64,000 nucleotides of DNA from the NCBI GenBank assembly GCA_963169655.1, contig CAUJCM010000001.1:1-64000 (forward strand). Reading direction: 5' to 3'. A program made the position numbers and the translations under genes. This stretch comes from Patescibacteria group bacterium. GTDB lineage: Bacteria > Patescibacteriota > Gracilibacteria > UBA1369. The notes under the pieces were generated by a model. It worked only from the letters and a program-made list of their open reading frames with translations, was not told the origin of the DNA and did no database searches. This document shows, in pieces, positions 15,222-24,022 of this stretch (the stretch's first letter is position 1; each line of letters starts with the position of its first letter).

Positions 15222-15377
15222 CAATCCTTTGTGCCGGGCCATCTCAGGAATACATACCCCGTATTCCTATAAGTGGGTGACCGCAACTTCACTCCGCAGA
15301 ATGAAGCAATATGAGCCTCCCTTAATTTATGATTGTGAGAGAGATAACCGAGATTTTATCGAACACAAAAGATTGCA
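15222..15377 (-). ncRNA. Candidate structured non-coding RNA (6S-like?)
   Basis: On the minus strand about 155 nt fold with paired ends: 15364-15375 pairs with 15222-15233 over 12 bp. Inside are three hairpins: GAUAA/UUAUC near 15343-15360; an 8-bp stem CUUCAUUC/GAGUGAAG closed by a UGCG (UNCG-type) loop at 15287-15306; and AGGAAUAC/GUAUUCCU at 15246-15268. Two positions pair as U-G on this strand but would be C-A mismatches on the other, which fixes the strand. A promoter ends just before the 5' end and a T-rich run follows the 3' end. It lacks the SRP, tmRNA and RNase P signatures. 6S RNA is a guess from size and isolation. Confidence 0.65.
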
Positions 15378-15383
15378 TCTATA

Positions 15384-15412
15384 AATATAACATTCTTCCT
15401 AATTAAAGTGAA
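15384..15412 (-). promoter_or_regulatory. Promoter of the candidate ncRNA
   Basis: On the minus strand, -35 TTCACT (15407-15412) and -10 TATATT (15384-15389) have 17-bp spacing. Transcription should begin near 15376-15379, at the outer end of the RNA's closing stem. Confidence 0.65.
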
Positions 15413-15454
15413 GGTATTTAAAGCTGTTTTTATATAAATTATGTTGAAGTTATT

Positions 15455-18400
15455 TTACCATTCTGTGTCGTGAAATGGGCATTTGTCTGTTGGAGAGGTA
15501 TGCTCATTAACTTCAAAATTAAGTAAGTTCATTTGTTGGTAAACAAACTTAATATTTTCAATTACTTCTTTTTCATCTGCTGGTGTTATTTCAAGTTCTG
15601 GATTCTTGAGATAATCTTTTTTCTCTTTATCTTTTTCAAGTAAATCAATTGTCGATTTCAGTACTTTTTTATTTTTAAATTTCTTTTGGAAATTTGGGGA
15701 ATTATCTGCAAGTAGCTTGTAAAATACTAATTGCCTCCAATAATCAACATTTTTACTTTCATCGGATTCAGATTTTTGAGATGGTCTTTTGGATTTTTTA
15801 AGAGCATATTTAGGTTTACCAGTTTTATAGTCAGTGATAATTAAACCTTGATCTAAATCTTCAATCTTATCTATTTTCCCAGTGATTGGAACTCCATCGA
15901 TATTGACACCATCTCTACTAAAATTATATTCAGAAATAATATTTGGATGAAATTTATCTTTATTTTTTTCATAATAATCATTGAGAATTTCTAGACCATA
16001 ATTAAGTCTGATTTGATAATCCTCATCATTTAAAATTTCTCTGGTTAAAGCTGATTTATAAGTTAAGGTTAAAAGCTCTTTTGGTGGCTTAGTATGAGTA
16101 GTGTGATATTGAGTAAAATACACTTCCAAAGCTTTATGAATAGCTGTTCCCATTGATGCTGATACATTTTTTGCACTTGGTATTCTCAAAACATTTTGAA
16201 AGAAAAATTTGCGTGGACATTGTAAATAAGTGTTTACAGCAGTAGGGGAGAGAACAATTTTACTAACTAAACCTTTAATAAATGCTTTTTCTTGTTCTGT
16301 AAAATCATAGTCTTCTTCAAAGAATAATAGTGTTTCTAATTCATTAATTTCTTCTTCTGTATTTGTTTCTTGTTGATTAATTTCAATATAACTTTCATTT
16401 AATTCTTTAATAAATCTGCTAGGATTAATGTTTCTACTTTTATTTTGGTCAGATTTAGCAGTGGGGTAACTGACGAATAGCTCTTTTTTGGCTCTTGTCA
16501 TTCCCACATAAAATAAACGGCGATTATCTTCTTCTTTTTCTTGAAGTTCATCTTTAATTTCAGAGGCAATTAGACCTGGTGGTAATTTTAAAGTATTCAT
16601 TTCACGACTTTTTTCCCAATGATTTTCGGCACAATTAATCATAAAAACATATTCAAATTCCAAACCTTTTGAAGCGTGAACTGTCATTAATTGCACGCCT
16701 GATTTATCTCCAACTAATGGATCTTCATATAATTTAAAATTAAATTCTTGACGAATTTTTAGCTGTTCGAGAAATTGATTTATAGTTAATTTATGATTAA
16801 TTTGATTTTCTTTTTTCAATTCTTTAAACAGAGTATTGATTTTGTTTAACTGGGAAAGTCTGTCTTTTTCTTTGATTAAATTATTTAAAAAACCTGAATC
16901 ACGAATTACAATTTCAAAAAATTTATTAAGTGTTTTGTTTTCAGAATCACTTTTCCATTGAGCTAATTTTTCTGCTAAATCTAAAAAGATTTGTGGATTT
17001 TTAACTTCAGCTTCTTTGAGAGCTTCTTCACTGCTAATTGTTTGGAATAAACTTTTAGAAAAATTGTTGAATCTATTTTTTTGATTGTAGTATTGAGTAA
17101 TTTTAAATACATCTAGTCTTGGGAGTCCAAAAAAGTTTAAAAATAATCCATGTGCTAAATATTCATCATTATTACAATCGTTAATTAGTTGGAAAAGTTG
17201 TATTAATTTTTCAATATTAAAATCATCAAGAATGTTTACTCCTGCAATAATATGATGAGGAATATTTAATTTTTTAAAATATTCAATTAATAAATTTGAA
17301 TTGGAGTGTTTTCGATAGAGTATGGCAATTTGGTTGGGGTCTACACCCTGATTTATTAATTTTTGAACTTTTTTAGCTGTATAGTAACTTTCTTTATCTT
17401 CTGAAGAATAAATATTTATTTTTATTGGACTTTCTTTTATCTCTACTTGGCTTTTTAAATTTTTATCAATGCTTGGGATATGAGAGGCGATTCTTAATGT
17501 GTTATTTTTAATTAATTCGGAAGCAGAATCAAGTATTGTTTGTTGACTACGATAATTTCTGTTTAGAGTAATAATTTTTAAATATTCTTGATATTGGTGA
17601 TGAAAGTCGATGATATTTTCTACTGAGGCTCCTTGAAATCTGTAAATTGATTGGTCATCATCACCTACAACAAAAATATTTGGATTATTAAAGAAATTAC
17701 CGATTAAACTGACAGTAAGATTTTGAGCAGAATTGGTGTCTTGGTATTCATCAACTAAAATATATTGATAAAGTTCTTGATAATCTCTTAGCATACCACC
17801 TTGTGGATTTAATGAGTCTTTTTGAAATCTTTGACTTACTAGCATTATCATATCTTCATAATCATATCTTTTCTTTTTTGCCATTAATTCTTGATATTTT
17901 TGATATGCTTTAGCTAGTTCAAACTGATGAGGTAATTTGTTAGTTAAAGATTTTTTAAAAATTCTTATTTGATCACGAAAATTTAATCTGGATTTATTAA
18001 TTTCTTTTTTACTTTCTGCATTTTGACTTTGAAAATTATCCCAAAGTTTTTGATAGTAATTTAAGTAATTTTGTTGAATATGAGTTGGAGTAGGAAAATT
18101 ACTTTTAATATTTTGTGGATTAACTGCATTTAAGCATTCATCAGGAACTTTTCTTTGAGCATTGCATAATTCTTCAATTAAAGGATTGAAAATATCTGTA
18201 AAACTTTTTATTTCTTGAAGTAATTCTTGAAACTTGGCTGGATTAATATTTTCTTTTTTGAGATTTTGAATACCTTGAATAATATTTTGAAAATGATGAT
18301 ATGGCTCTCCAAGAGGTCTGATTTCGCTTTTGTATCCTAAACTATCAATAGCTTCTTTTAGAATTTCTATTTTTTCGATGTCACTTACTTGTAAATGGTC

Positions 18401-18757
18401 ACTACTTAAATTGAATTCAAATAAATGATCTTTGATGACTTCATTACAAAAACTATGAAAAGTGGTGATTTTGATGTGACTTGCTGAGGGGCCTATAATT
18501 TCTTGTAGTCTGTGTCGCATGGCTGTGACACCAGTTTCTGTGAATGTTAAACATAAAATATTAGAAGGTGAAATTTGTGTTTCAAGTAGAATTTTAGCAA
18601 TTCTAACAGCTAAAATTTGAGTTTTTCCAGTACCTGCTCCTGCAATTGTCATTACTGGTCCTTCAATTGTATCAACTGCTTTTTTTTGCTCCGGGTTTAA
18701 GGAATTGTAATATTTATTAAAATTTTGAAGTGATTCTTGTTGGTCTTGATTTGTCAT
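15455..18757 (-). CDS. UvrD/PcrA-like helicase with C-terminal RecB-family nuclease domain
   Basis: The 1100-aa protein has a superfamily 1 helicase: Walker A AGAGTGKT (near residue 38), Walker B ILVDEYQDT (near 333), GDDDQSIYRFQGA, and TVHASKGLEFEYVF with RRLFYVGMTRAKKEL later. Residues 835-1090 form a PD-(D/E)XK nuclease of the AddB/RecB type, with YLQCPRKFFF (near 847), GKIDKIE and the catalytic TDYKTGK (near 976). Two cysteines (847 region and the CPFHDTEW end) fall where iron-sulfur ligands sit in AddB/Cas4 nucleases, but a full set of four is not evident. Likely role: double-strand end processing or repair. Confidence 0.93.
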   Translation of the reverse strand: MTNQDQQESLQNFNKYYNSLNPEQKKAVDTIEGPVMTIAGAGTGKTQILAVRIAKILLETQISPSNILCLTFTETGVTAMRHRLQEIIGPSASHIKITTFHSFCNEVIKDHLFEFNLSSDHLQVSDIEKIEILKEAIDSLGYKSEIRPLGEPYHHFQNIIQGIQNLKKENINPAKFQELLQEIKSFTDIFNPLIEELCNAQRKVPDECLNAVNPQNIKSNFPTPTHIQQNYLNYYQKLWDNFQSQNAESKKEINKSRLNFRDQIRIFKKSLTNKLPHQFELAKAYQKYQELMAKKKRYDYEDMIMLVSQRFQKDSLNPQGGMLRDYQELYQYILVDEYQDTNSAQNLTVSLIGNFFNNPNIFVVGDDDQSIYRFQGASVENIIDFHHQYQEYLKIITLNRNYRSQQTILDSASELIKNNTLRIASHIPSIDKNLKSQVEIKESPIKINIYSSEDKESYYTAKKVQKLINQGVDPNQIAILYRKHSNSNLLIEYFKKLNIPHHIIAGVNILDDFNIEKLIQLFQLINDCNNDEYLAHGLFLNFFGLPRLDVFKITQYYNQKNRFNNFSKSLFQTISSEEALKEAEVKNPQIFLDLAEKLAQWKSDSENKTLNKFFEIVIRDSGFLNNLIKEKDRLSQLNKINTLFKELKKENQINHKLTINQFLEQLKIRQEFNFKLYEDPLVGDKSGVQLMTVHASKGLEFEYVFMINCAENHWEKSREMNTLKLPPGLIASEIKDELQEKEEDNRRLFYVGMTRAKKELFVSYPTAKSDQNKSRNINPSRFIKELNESYIEINQQETNTEEEINELETLLFFEEDYDFTEQEKAFIKGLVSKIVLSPTAVNTYLQCPRKFFFQNVLRIPSAKNVSASMGTAIHKALEVYFTQYHTTHTKPPKELLTLTYKSALTREILNDEDYQIRLNYGLEILNDYYEKNKDKFHPNIISEYNFSRDGVNIDGVPITGKIDKIEDLDQGLIITDYKTGKPKYALKKSKRPSQKSESDESKNVDYWRQLVFYKLLADNSPNFQKKFKNKKVLKSTIDLLEKDKEKKDYLKNPELEITPADEKEVIENIKFVYQQMNLLNFEVNEHTSPTDKCPFHDTEW

Positions 18758-18779
18758 ATTTGATTTTTAAATTGCTAGA

Positions 18780-18807
18780 ATAATAGCATTTATCTTTCCA
18801 ATCTTAA
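18780..18807 (-). promoter_or_regulatory. Promoter of the helicase-nuclease gene (extended -10)
   Basis: On the minus strand, -10 TATTAT (18780-18785) preceded by TGC, 16-bp spacer, weak -35 TTAAGA (18802-18807). An inverted repeat TGCTA-GAATAA-TAGCA (plus strand) covers the -10. Confidence 0.5.
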
Positions 18808-18898
18808 ATTTAATTTTGATTTTAATATTAATTTATAAAAACTATTTTCTTTTTGATTTTATTTATGTCATACTTGAGCCATTCAATAAAAGTGATTT

Positions 18899-19486
18899 AT
18901 GTCAAAAAACTTTAGAGAAAAATTACAAACTTTACCTGAATCGGTGAGTGGAGCTGAAAAAAGTGATAGTTCTGATAAAATTGAGTCAATAATTCCAGAT
19001 ATTATTATTCAAAGTAAATATGAAAAGCTGGATAGTGATTTCCCTTTAGTAAAGTCTAAGATAAGAATTACTGTTATTGAAATTTTAAATAAGAAATATG
19101 CTTCTAGCGAATTATTATTGAGCTTATTTGATCAATATCAAGATGAATTATATGAACTTTTAAAAATTTTGAGCCAAATAAGAGATAAAGGTAGATATAG
19201 GCTTGAAAGTGTTTCGAGAAGTGATCAAATTTCAACTACTCAATTCCAAAGAAAAACTTCTGCAGACTTTTTGAGGTTTAATGATACTTCAGAAGAAAAT
19301 GATAGATTAGCTCAAAATCCAGCTTTAGGTCTTCGTGAGAAAGTAAGATCTTTATTGAGAAATACTTTAGCTGATATTGATGAATTGGAATCGCAAGGTG
19401 ATAGGCCTACTAATCCCGACTTACTTAAACCAAGAGTTTCAATTTCATTGCCGGTAGTAAAAGAAGATAAGAAAGATAAAAAATAA
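18899..19486 (+). CDS. Hypothetical soluble protein
   Basis: The 195-aa hydrophilic protein has no signal peptide or membrane segment and I do not recognise it. The ends look disordered (Ser-rich start, Lys/Asp-rich tail). The middle (residues 45-95 and 125-165) is predicted helical, with LLSLFDQYQDELYELLKIL as its most regular stretch. It is divergent from the helicase-nuclease gene. Function unknown. Confidence 0.7.
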   Translation: MSKNFREKLQTLPESVSGAEKSDSSDKIESIIPDIIIQSKYEKLDSDFPLVKSKIRITVIEILNKKYASSELLLSLFDQYQDELYELLKILSQIRDKGRYRLESVSRSDQISTTQFQRKTSADFLRFNDTSEENDRLAQNPALGLREKVRSLLRNTLADIDELESQGDRPTNPDLLKPRVSISLPVVKEDKKDKK

Positions 19487-19494
19487 TAATTCCT

Positions 19495-19524
19495 TTGAGC
19501 AATTTTAAATTGTCATGCTATACT
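19495..19524 (+). promoter_or_regulatory. Promoter of the ZIP transporter gene (extended -10)
   Basis: -35 TTGAGC (19495-19500) and -10 TATACT (19519-19524), preceded by TGC, are 18 bp apart. Confidence 0.6.
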
Positions 19525-19563
19525 TTATAGAATAAGATAATTTAAAAGTAATAAAGCCTTAGA

Positions 19564-20385
19564 ATGATTTATGCTCTTATAGCTACAGTATTTGTCAGTT
19601 TAATTTCTCTTGTTGGAGCATTGGTTTTGTTTAATTCTAAATTTATTAAAGGGTTTTATAGTTCAATAATGATTAGTTTAGCAGCTGGGGTAATGCTTAC
19701 GACTGCTGTTTTGGATTTACTTCCTGAAGCTTTGAAAAAGTCTACAAATCAAAGTATTTATTGGTCACTCTTGGCTGGAATATGTATTTTTTTTGTATTA
19801 GAAAGATTAATATTTTGGTATCATCATCATGCACATGGACATAAGAAAAAAGATGAAATTGAACCATCTGCATATTTAGTTTTGCTAGGTGATGGATTAC
19901 ATAATTTCTTTGATGGATTAGCTATTGCTGCATCATTTAGTGTGAATTGGCGCGTGGGGATTGTGGCAACTATTGCAATTATTATTCATGAAGTTTTGCA
20001 AGAATTAGCTGATTTTGTAGTTTTAATTAATGGAGGTTTTTCAACTTTTAAAGCTTTATTTTACAATTTATTATCTGGAGTAACTGCAATACTTGGAGTT
20101 TTTGTAGGTTGGTATTTTATTAATAATGAAGGAATTTTGCCTTATTTGTTAGCATTTAATTCTGGTATGTTTATTTATATTTCCTGTTCAGATTTGATTC
20201 CTGCTTTGCATGAAGATTTTAAGAAGAAGCGAAAGTGGTTACAAACTTTTACTTTTATTATGGCTGTAATTGCTATGATTGTTTTAATGAATGTAATTAA
20301 TCCAGATTCTTTTGATGATAAATTGTATTCGAATGATGGTTCTGCACCAATTGTTAAATCAGTACATTTAGAAGCTGAAAATTAA
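19564..20385 (+). CDS. ZIP family metal (zinc/iron) transporter
   Basis: The 273-aa membrane protein imports divalent metal ions. It has about eight hydrophobic segments, the metal-site motif HNFFDG (near residue 113) and HEVLQE (near residue 142), both diagnostic of ZIP proteins. A histidine-rich cytoplasmic loop (HHHAHGHKKK, near residue 88) is typical too. The metal cannot be told from the sequence. Its stop codon shares a TTAA with the convergent UPF0489 gene. Confidence 0.94.
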   Translation: MIYALIATVFVSLISLVGALVLFNSKFIKGFYSSIMISLAAGVMLTTAVLDLLPEALKKSTNQSIYWSLLAGICIFFVLERLIFWYHHHAHGHKKKDEIEPSAYLVLLGDGLHNFFDGLAIAASFSVNWRVGIVATIAIIIHEVLQELADFVVLINGGFSTFKALFYNLLSGVTAILGVFVGWYFINNEGILPYLLAFNSGMFIYISCSDLIPALHEDFKKKRKWLQTFTFIMAVIAMIVLMNVINPDSFDDKLYSNDGSAPIVKSVHLEAEN

Positions 20386-21056
20386 ATTTTTAACAGATGT
20401 TTTTCGGTGAATATTTTGAGAAAGTATGAGAATGCTTTTTCTGATTTGATGAAATATGGAGAGGTAGCAAAAGTTATTATTTTAGCAAAAGGAATTAACC
20501 TTTGAATATTTCTGATTTTTAAATTGTGGTCGATGTAATTTAAGTCATCGCTAAAAAAATCTAAATCGATATCTAGAATAAAATTTTCTGGGATTGGTGT
20601 TTTTTCAATTTTTAAAAGGCTTAATTCAGAATCAATATTTATGATATTTTTGATTAAATTTGTTTTGACTGCTGGAGGGATGAAATTACCGACATTAAGT
20701 GTGTGATTTGTATATTCAGCGAGATATTTTTCATTTAGTGACTCTTCTTGAGTAATAAAACTTGCTGGAATTCTAGTATCTTTATGTTGGTCGATATGAA
20801 TTAAAGTGAAAGGTGTTGGAAGTTTTAATTCTTGTTGATAAAAATGCCAGAAGAAAAACGAATGATTGTGATTATCAAAAAGTAAAATTGGGTATTTTTT
20901 TTGAAAAGGGTTTGAAAAAATTTTAAAGGAATTTAGGCTTGGGAAAGATTTTACTTTTCCATCTTCCAAAATTTCAAATGCTGGTTGATTATTTTCTTTT
21001 AAATCATTAAATACTTCTTCTAAAGTAGAAAAGAATTTAAGAGGAGCTATTCTCAA
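20382..21056 (-). CDS. UPF0489 family protein, start codon uncertain
   Basis: The family is recognised from FDNHNHSFFFWHF, LIHIDQHKDTR, LNVGNFIPPA and ILDIDLDFF, with Asp/His pairs arranged as in arginase-fold metal sites. The function is unknown. The listed start is a TTG at 21056, but the same frame stays open and coding-like upstream to 21182, where a stop precedes it, with no ATG, GTG or TTG. An ATA at 21165-21167 or ATC at 21159-21161 would be the only natural candidates. The true protein is probably about 35 residues longer or its start was lost by mutation. Confidence 0.8.
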   Translation of the reverse strand: MRIAPLKFFSTLEEVFNDLKENNQPAFEILEDGKVKSFPSLNSFKIFSNPFQKKYPILLFDNHNHSFFFWHFYQQELKLPTPFTLIHIDQHKDTRIPASFITQEESLNEKYLAEYTNHTLNVGNFIPPAVKTNLIKNIINIDSELSLLKIEKTPIPENFILDIDLDFFSDDLNYIDHNLKIRNIQRLIPFAKIITFATSPYFIKSEKAFSYFLKIFTEKHLLKI

Positions 21057-21171
21057 ATATGGTTCTGGATGAGTTTCTGATCTTTGATTAAAATCGAAAG
21101 CATTATTACCTAAATTTTCATTTAGAAATTGCTCGTTTTGATATGTGAGTGGTACTTTGATAGCTATTTTC

Positions 21172-21200
21172 TTGTTTTTTAATTAAAATTTAGCTAGAAT
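21172..21200 (+). promoter_or_regulatory. Promoter of the SIMPL protein gene
   Basis: -35 TTGTTT (21172-21177) and -10 TAGAAT (21195-21200) have a 17-bp spacer, 35 bp upstream of the ATG. Confidence 0.6.
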
Positions 21201-21234
21201 TTAGCAGTAAAAAATAAATAATAAAATAATATTT

Positions 21235-22122
21235 ATGCCAAAAAATACAAAAGATTCTGAACAAATGGATTCCTCTTTTTGTTCTTGTTCAAATTGCCCT
21301 TCAAATATGATGGGAGGAAGACATTTTAAACATCGTCGTTGTCCTTTAAAGTTTTTAAAAGGAATTGTTTTTTTAATCTTTTTTGTTTTTTTGACTGTTT
21401 TACTTGGAATGCAAATTTGGGGAAGACCTTGGTATAAAGATATTCGTGCAGAATTTACATCTACACCTTATGCAAGAACAATTACAGTTAATGGTGAAGG
21501 TAAAATTACTATTAAACCAGATATTGCTATGGTGACATTAACTGTTTCTTCTGCTGGGAAAACAGTTGCTGAGGTGACTGCTGATGGAAATAAAAAAATG
21601 ACAAATATTATTGCTGAAATGAAAACATTAGGTATTAAGGCTGAGGATATTCAAACTTCAGAATATAATCTTTACCCAAGATATGATTATGGATCTACTG
21701 TAAGTGGAACATATCGACCTACAACTCCTACAATTTTGGGATATAGTTTAGATCAATCTGTAAATGTAAAGATTAGGAATTTAGAAAAATCTGATCAGGT
21801 TTTAGATAGAGCTATTCAAGCTGGTGCAAATCAAGTAAGTTCACTCACTTTTGATATGGATGATGCAAGTTCAGTGAAAAAAGATGCAAGAAAGATGGCT
21901 TTTGATAAGGCAAGAGAAAAAGCTGAAGAAATGTCTAAAGCAGCTGGAGTATCTTTGGGTAGAGTAATTACTTTCTCGGAAGATAATTATGGTGGAATAA
22001 TGCCTTATGCTAATTTTTCAATGAAAGCTGATATGGCTATGGCGACTGCTGAATCGGTTAGTATAGAACCAGGAAGTAAAGAATTTACCGTAAATGTTTC
22101 TGTTACTTATGAAATTAACTAA
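21235..22122 (+). CDS. SIMPL (DUF541) domain protein, membrane-anchored
   Basis: The 295-aa protein has a cysteine-rich cytoplasmic start (CSCSNC near residue 16), one membrane helix at about residues 41-62, and an extracytoplasmic SIMPL domain from residue 78 (TITVNGEGKITIKPDIAMVT to the end). Family members such as YggE are linked to oxidative stress or cell-surface roles without a known activity. It ends at a strong terminator. Confidence 0.93.
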   Translation: MPKNTKDSEQMDSSFCSCSNCPSNMMGGRHFKHRRCPLKFLKGIVFLIFFVFLTVLLGMQIWGRPWYKDIRAEFTSTPYARTITVNGEGKITIKPDIAMVTLTVSSAGKTVAEVTADGNKKMTNIIAEMKTLGIKAEDIQTSEYNLYPRYDYGSTVSGTYRPTTPTILGYSLDQSVNVKIRNLEKSDQVLDRAIQAGANQVSSLTFDMDDASSVKKDARKMAFDKAREKAEEMSKAAGVSLGRVITFSEDNYGGIMPYANFSMKADMAMATAESVSIEPGSKEFTVNVSVTYEIN

Positions 22123-22146
22123 ATTATTGTAATTTAATAAATAATG

Positions 22147-22175
22147 AAAGCTCTCAATTTTTTGGGAGCTTTTTT
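22147..22175. terminator. Bidirectional terminator between the SIMPL and polX genes
   Basis: A 9-bp stem (AAAGCTCTC 22147-22155 with GGGAGCTTT 22164-22172, one G-T pair) is followed by a T run on the plus strand. It abuts the stop of the convergent polX gene. Confidence 0.85.
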
Positions 22176-23955
22176 ATTTGTTTAAAAATTTTTGGAAAGT
22201 TTTAAGATTGAAAGTGTTGACGATATTTTTGTTTTCTGCCCAACCTCTTTGGGCTGTCCAAGCGCCATACTTTAAATTTCTGATGTCTTTATTTGTAGTG
22301 AAATCTGAATTTATTGCTAAAGGAATTTTTTGTTCAACAGCAAGTTTTATTTGACTGTCTGTTAATTCTAGTAAATTTGGCTGACTATTTATTTCAAAAA
22401 TAATATTTTGATTTTTAGAAGCATTAAAAATTTTTTCAATATTGATAGAAATGCCTTCTCTTTGATTTAAAATTCTGGCATTTAAGGTAGAAATCATTTT
22501 TATTTTTGGATGTGAATGCATGGCTTTAATAATTCTTTCATTTTGTAGAGATTCTGGTAGTGTGAAGTTGCTATTTACTTTGATAGTTAAAAAATCGAGA
22601 TTTTGAATTAATTTGTCTGGAGGTAAATCTAATGAGCCATCACTATTAATTGATGTTTTTATTGAATGAAAAATTTTTAAATTTGGATATTGTTTTTGTA
22701 GGAAATGAATTTTTTCGATTTGTTGTTCAAGTGTTTGGTTATTGAGATTAGAAATTAAAGAGCTTGGAGAATAAAGGTCATTTATACAAATATATTGGAA
22801 ATTGTTTTCCTGATAGAGTTTTGCAATTTCAGCAATAGTGGATTTTCCTATCCCATAATTGCTGTTAATGTTGAGGTCGCCTTTTAAATCTTTTTTGGTG
22901 ACTAATTTAGGTAGTTGCCCTTTTTTACTTGCTTCTAACTCACCTTTATTTTCACGAAGTACAGGTGGAATGTAATTAAAATTAAAAGTTTGATAAAATT
23001 TTTTTTCACTTTCACCTGTAATGAAAGTTTCTATTTCTTCTCCTTTTTTATTTTTGGTAATTTGAAAAATTCCATATTCATTTACTTTTTTGTTTTGTTT
23101 TATGGCATGAGTTCTGATCGCAATATTATGATCTTTTGAGCCAGTGAAATAATGTAAGGCTGTACCAAAAGAGTTTAATTCTACTATTCGTAAATCGACT
23201 TGAACGCCATTTTGCAAGATGACTGAACTTTTCGTGTTTCCACTGGCAATAATATTTTTTACTAATGGAAATTTTTGGAAATAAGTGATTATTTTTTGAG
23301 AGTCTTCAATGTGGAAAGGGGATACTAAAATATCAATATCTCCAATTGTTTCCTTTCTCCTTCTCAAGCTCCCTGCATATTTTATTTTTGCAATTGGTTT
23401 ATTTGCTGAGTATTTTGGAGCTTGAAAAACTTGAAGGTGTTGAATTATAGATTTAGCTAATGTTAATGCATCTGGTAATAACATCCTGACACTATATTTA
23501 AAGTGTTCTTCGATAGCGATTAAGATTTCTTTTTCGCTTTTTTCTCCCATTCTAGGAAGTTTTGATAATTTTCCTGCTAAAGCTGCTTTTTGTAATTTTT
23601 CAATATTATCAATGTTTAATTGGTGATAAAAGAGAGCTGCTTTTTTTGGTCCTACTGTTCTGATAGATAAAATATCTAATAAACCTTGTCCATATTTTTT
23701 AAGAAGATTTTGATGATATTTGCATATACCAGTAATTAGTAATTCTTCAATTTTTAACTTTAAATCCTCTCCAATTCCAGGTAATTCTCCTAATTCTTTT
23801 GGATTATTTACCCATATTTCAGATAATTCTCTTCCCATTCCTCGGATGTTTTCTGCTGCATTTTTATAGGCTAATACTCGAAATTTATTTGCTCCATCGA
23901 TTTCTAGTAATTGTCCAATTTCTTCGAATACTGTTGCTATTTGTTGATTGTCCAT
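22174..23955 (-). CDS. polX: Family X DNA polymerase with degenerate PHP domain
   Basis: The 593-aa repair polymerase has two helix-hairpin-helix regions (LPGIGEDLKLKI, RTVGPKKA), the nucleotidyl-transfer motif GSLRRRKETIGDIDILV (two catalytic Asp) and a third Asp in VQVDLRIV, so the polymerase site looks intact. The C-terminal PHP domain, normally a Mn-dependent 3'-5' exonuclease, has lost its ligands: the HxH motif reads GDLNINSN, the VHS position reads VNS, the GHP motif is absent and the terminal DAH reads SDFTTN. It is probably a gap-filling polymerase without proofreading. Confidence 0.94.
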   Translation of the reverse strand: MDNQQIATVFEEIGQLLEIDGANKFRVLAYKNAAENIRGMGRELSEIWVNNPKELGELPGIGEDLKLKIEELLITGICKYHQNLLKKYGQGLLDILSIRTVGPKKAALFYHQLNIDNIEKLQKAALAGKLSKLPRMGEKSEKEILIAIEEHFKYSVRMLLPDALTLAKSIIQHLQVFQAPKYSANKPIAKIKYAGSLRRRKETIGDIDILVSPFHIEDSQKIITYFQKFPLVKNIIASGNTKSSVILQNGVQVDLRIVELNSFGTALHYFTGSKDHNIAIRTHAIKQNKKVNEYGIFQITKNKKGEEIETFITGESEKKFYQTFNFNYIPPVLRENKGELEASKKGQLPKLVTKKDLKGDLNINSNYGIGKSTIAEIAKLYQENNFQYICINDLYSPSSLISNLNNQTLEQQIEKIHFLQKQYPNLKIFHSIKTSINSDGSLDLPPDKLIQNLDFLTIKVNSNFTLPESLQNERIIKAMHSHPKIKMISTLNARILNQREGISINIEKIFNASKNQNIIFEINSQPNLLELTDSQIKLAVEQKIPLAINSDFTTNKDIRNLKYGAWTAQRGWAENKNIVNTFNLKTFQKFLNK

Positions 23956-24022
23956 AATATGAAAAATGTTGAATTAATGATATAATAATATGATTATTGC
24001 TTAATTAAAACTTTAAAAATTA

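Noticed and set aside
15222-15377. SRP RNA, tmRNA, RNase P or TPP riboswitch as identity of the ncRNA
   Set aside because: The conserved GGAAG..AGCAGC, tag-peptide, P4 and THI-box sequences are missing.
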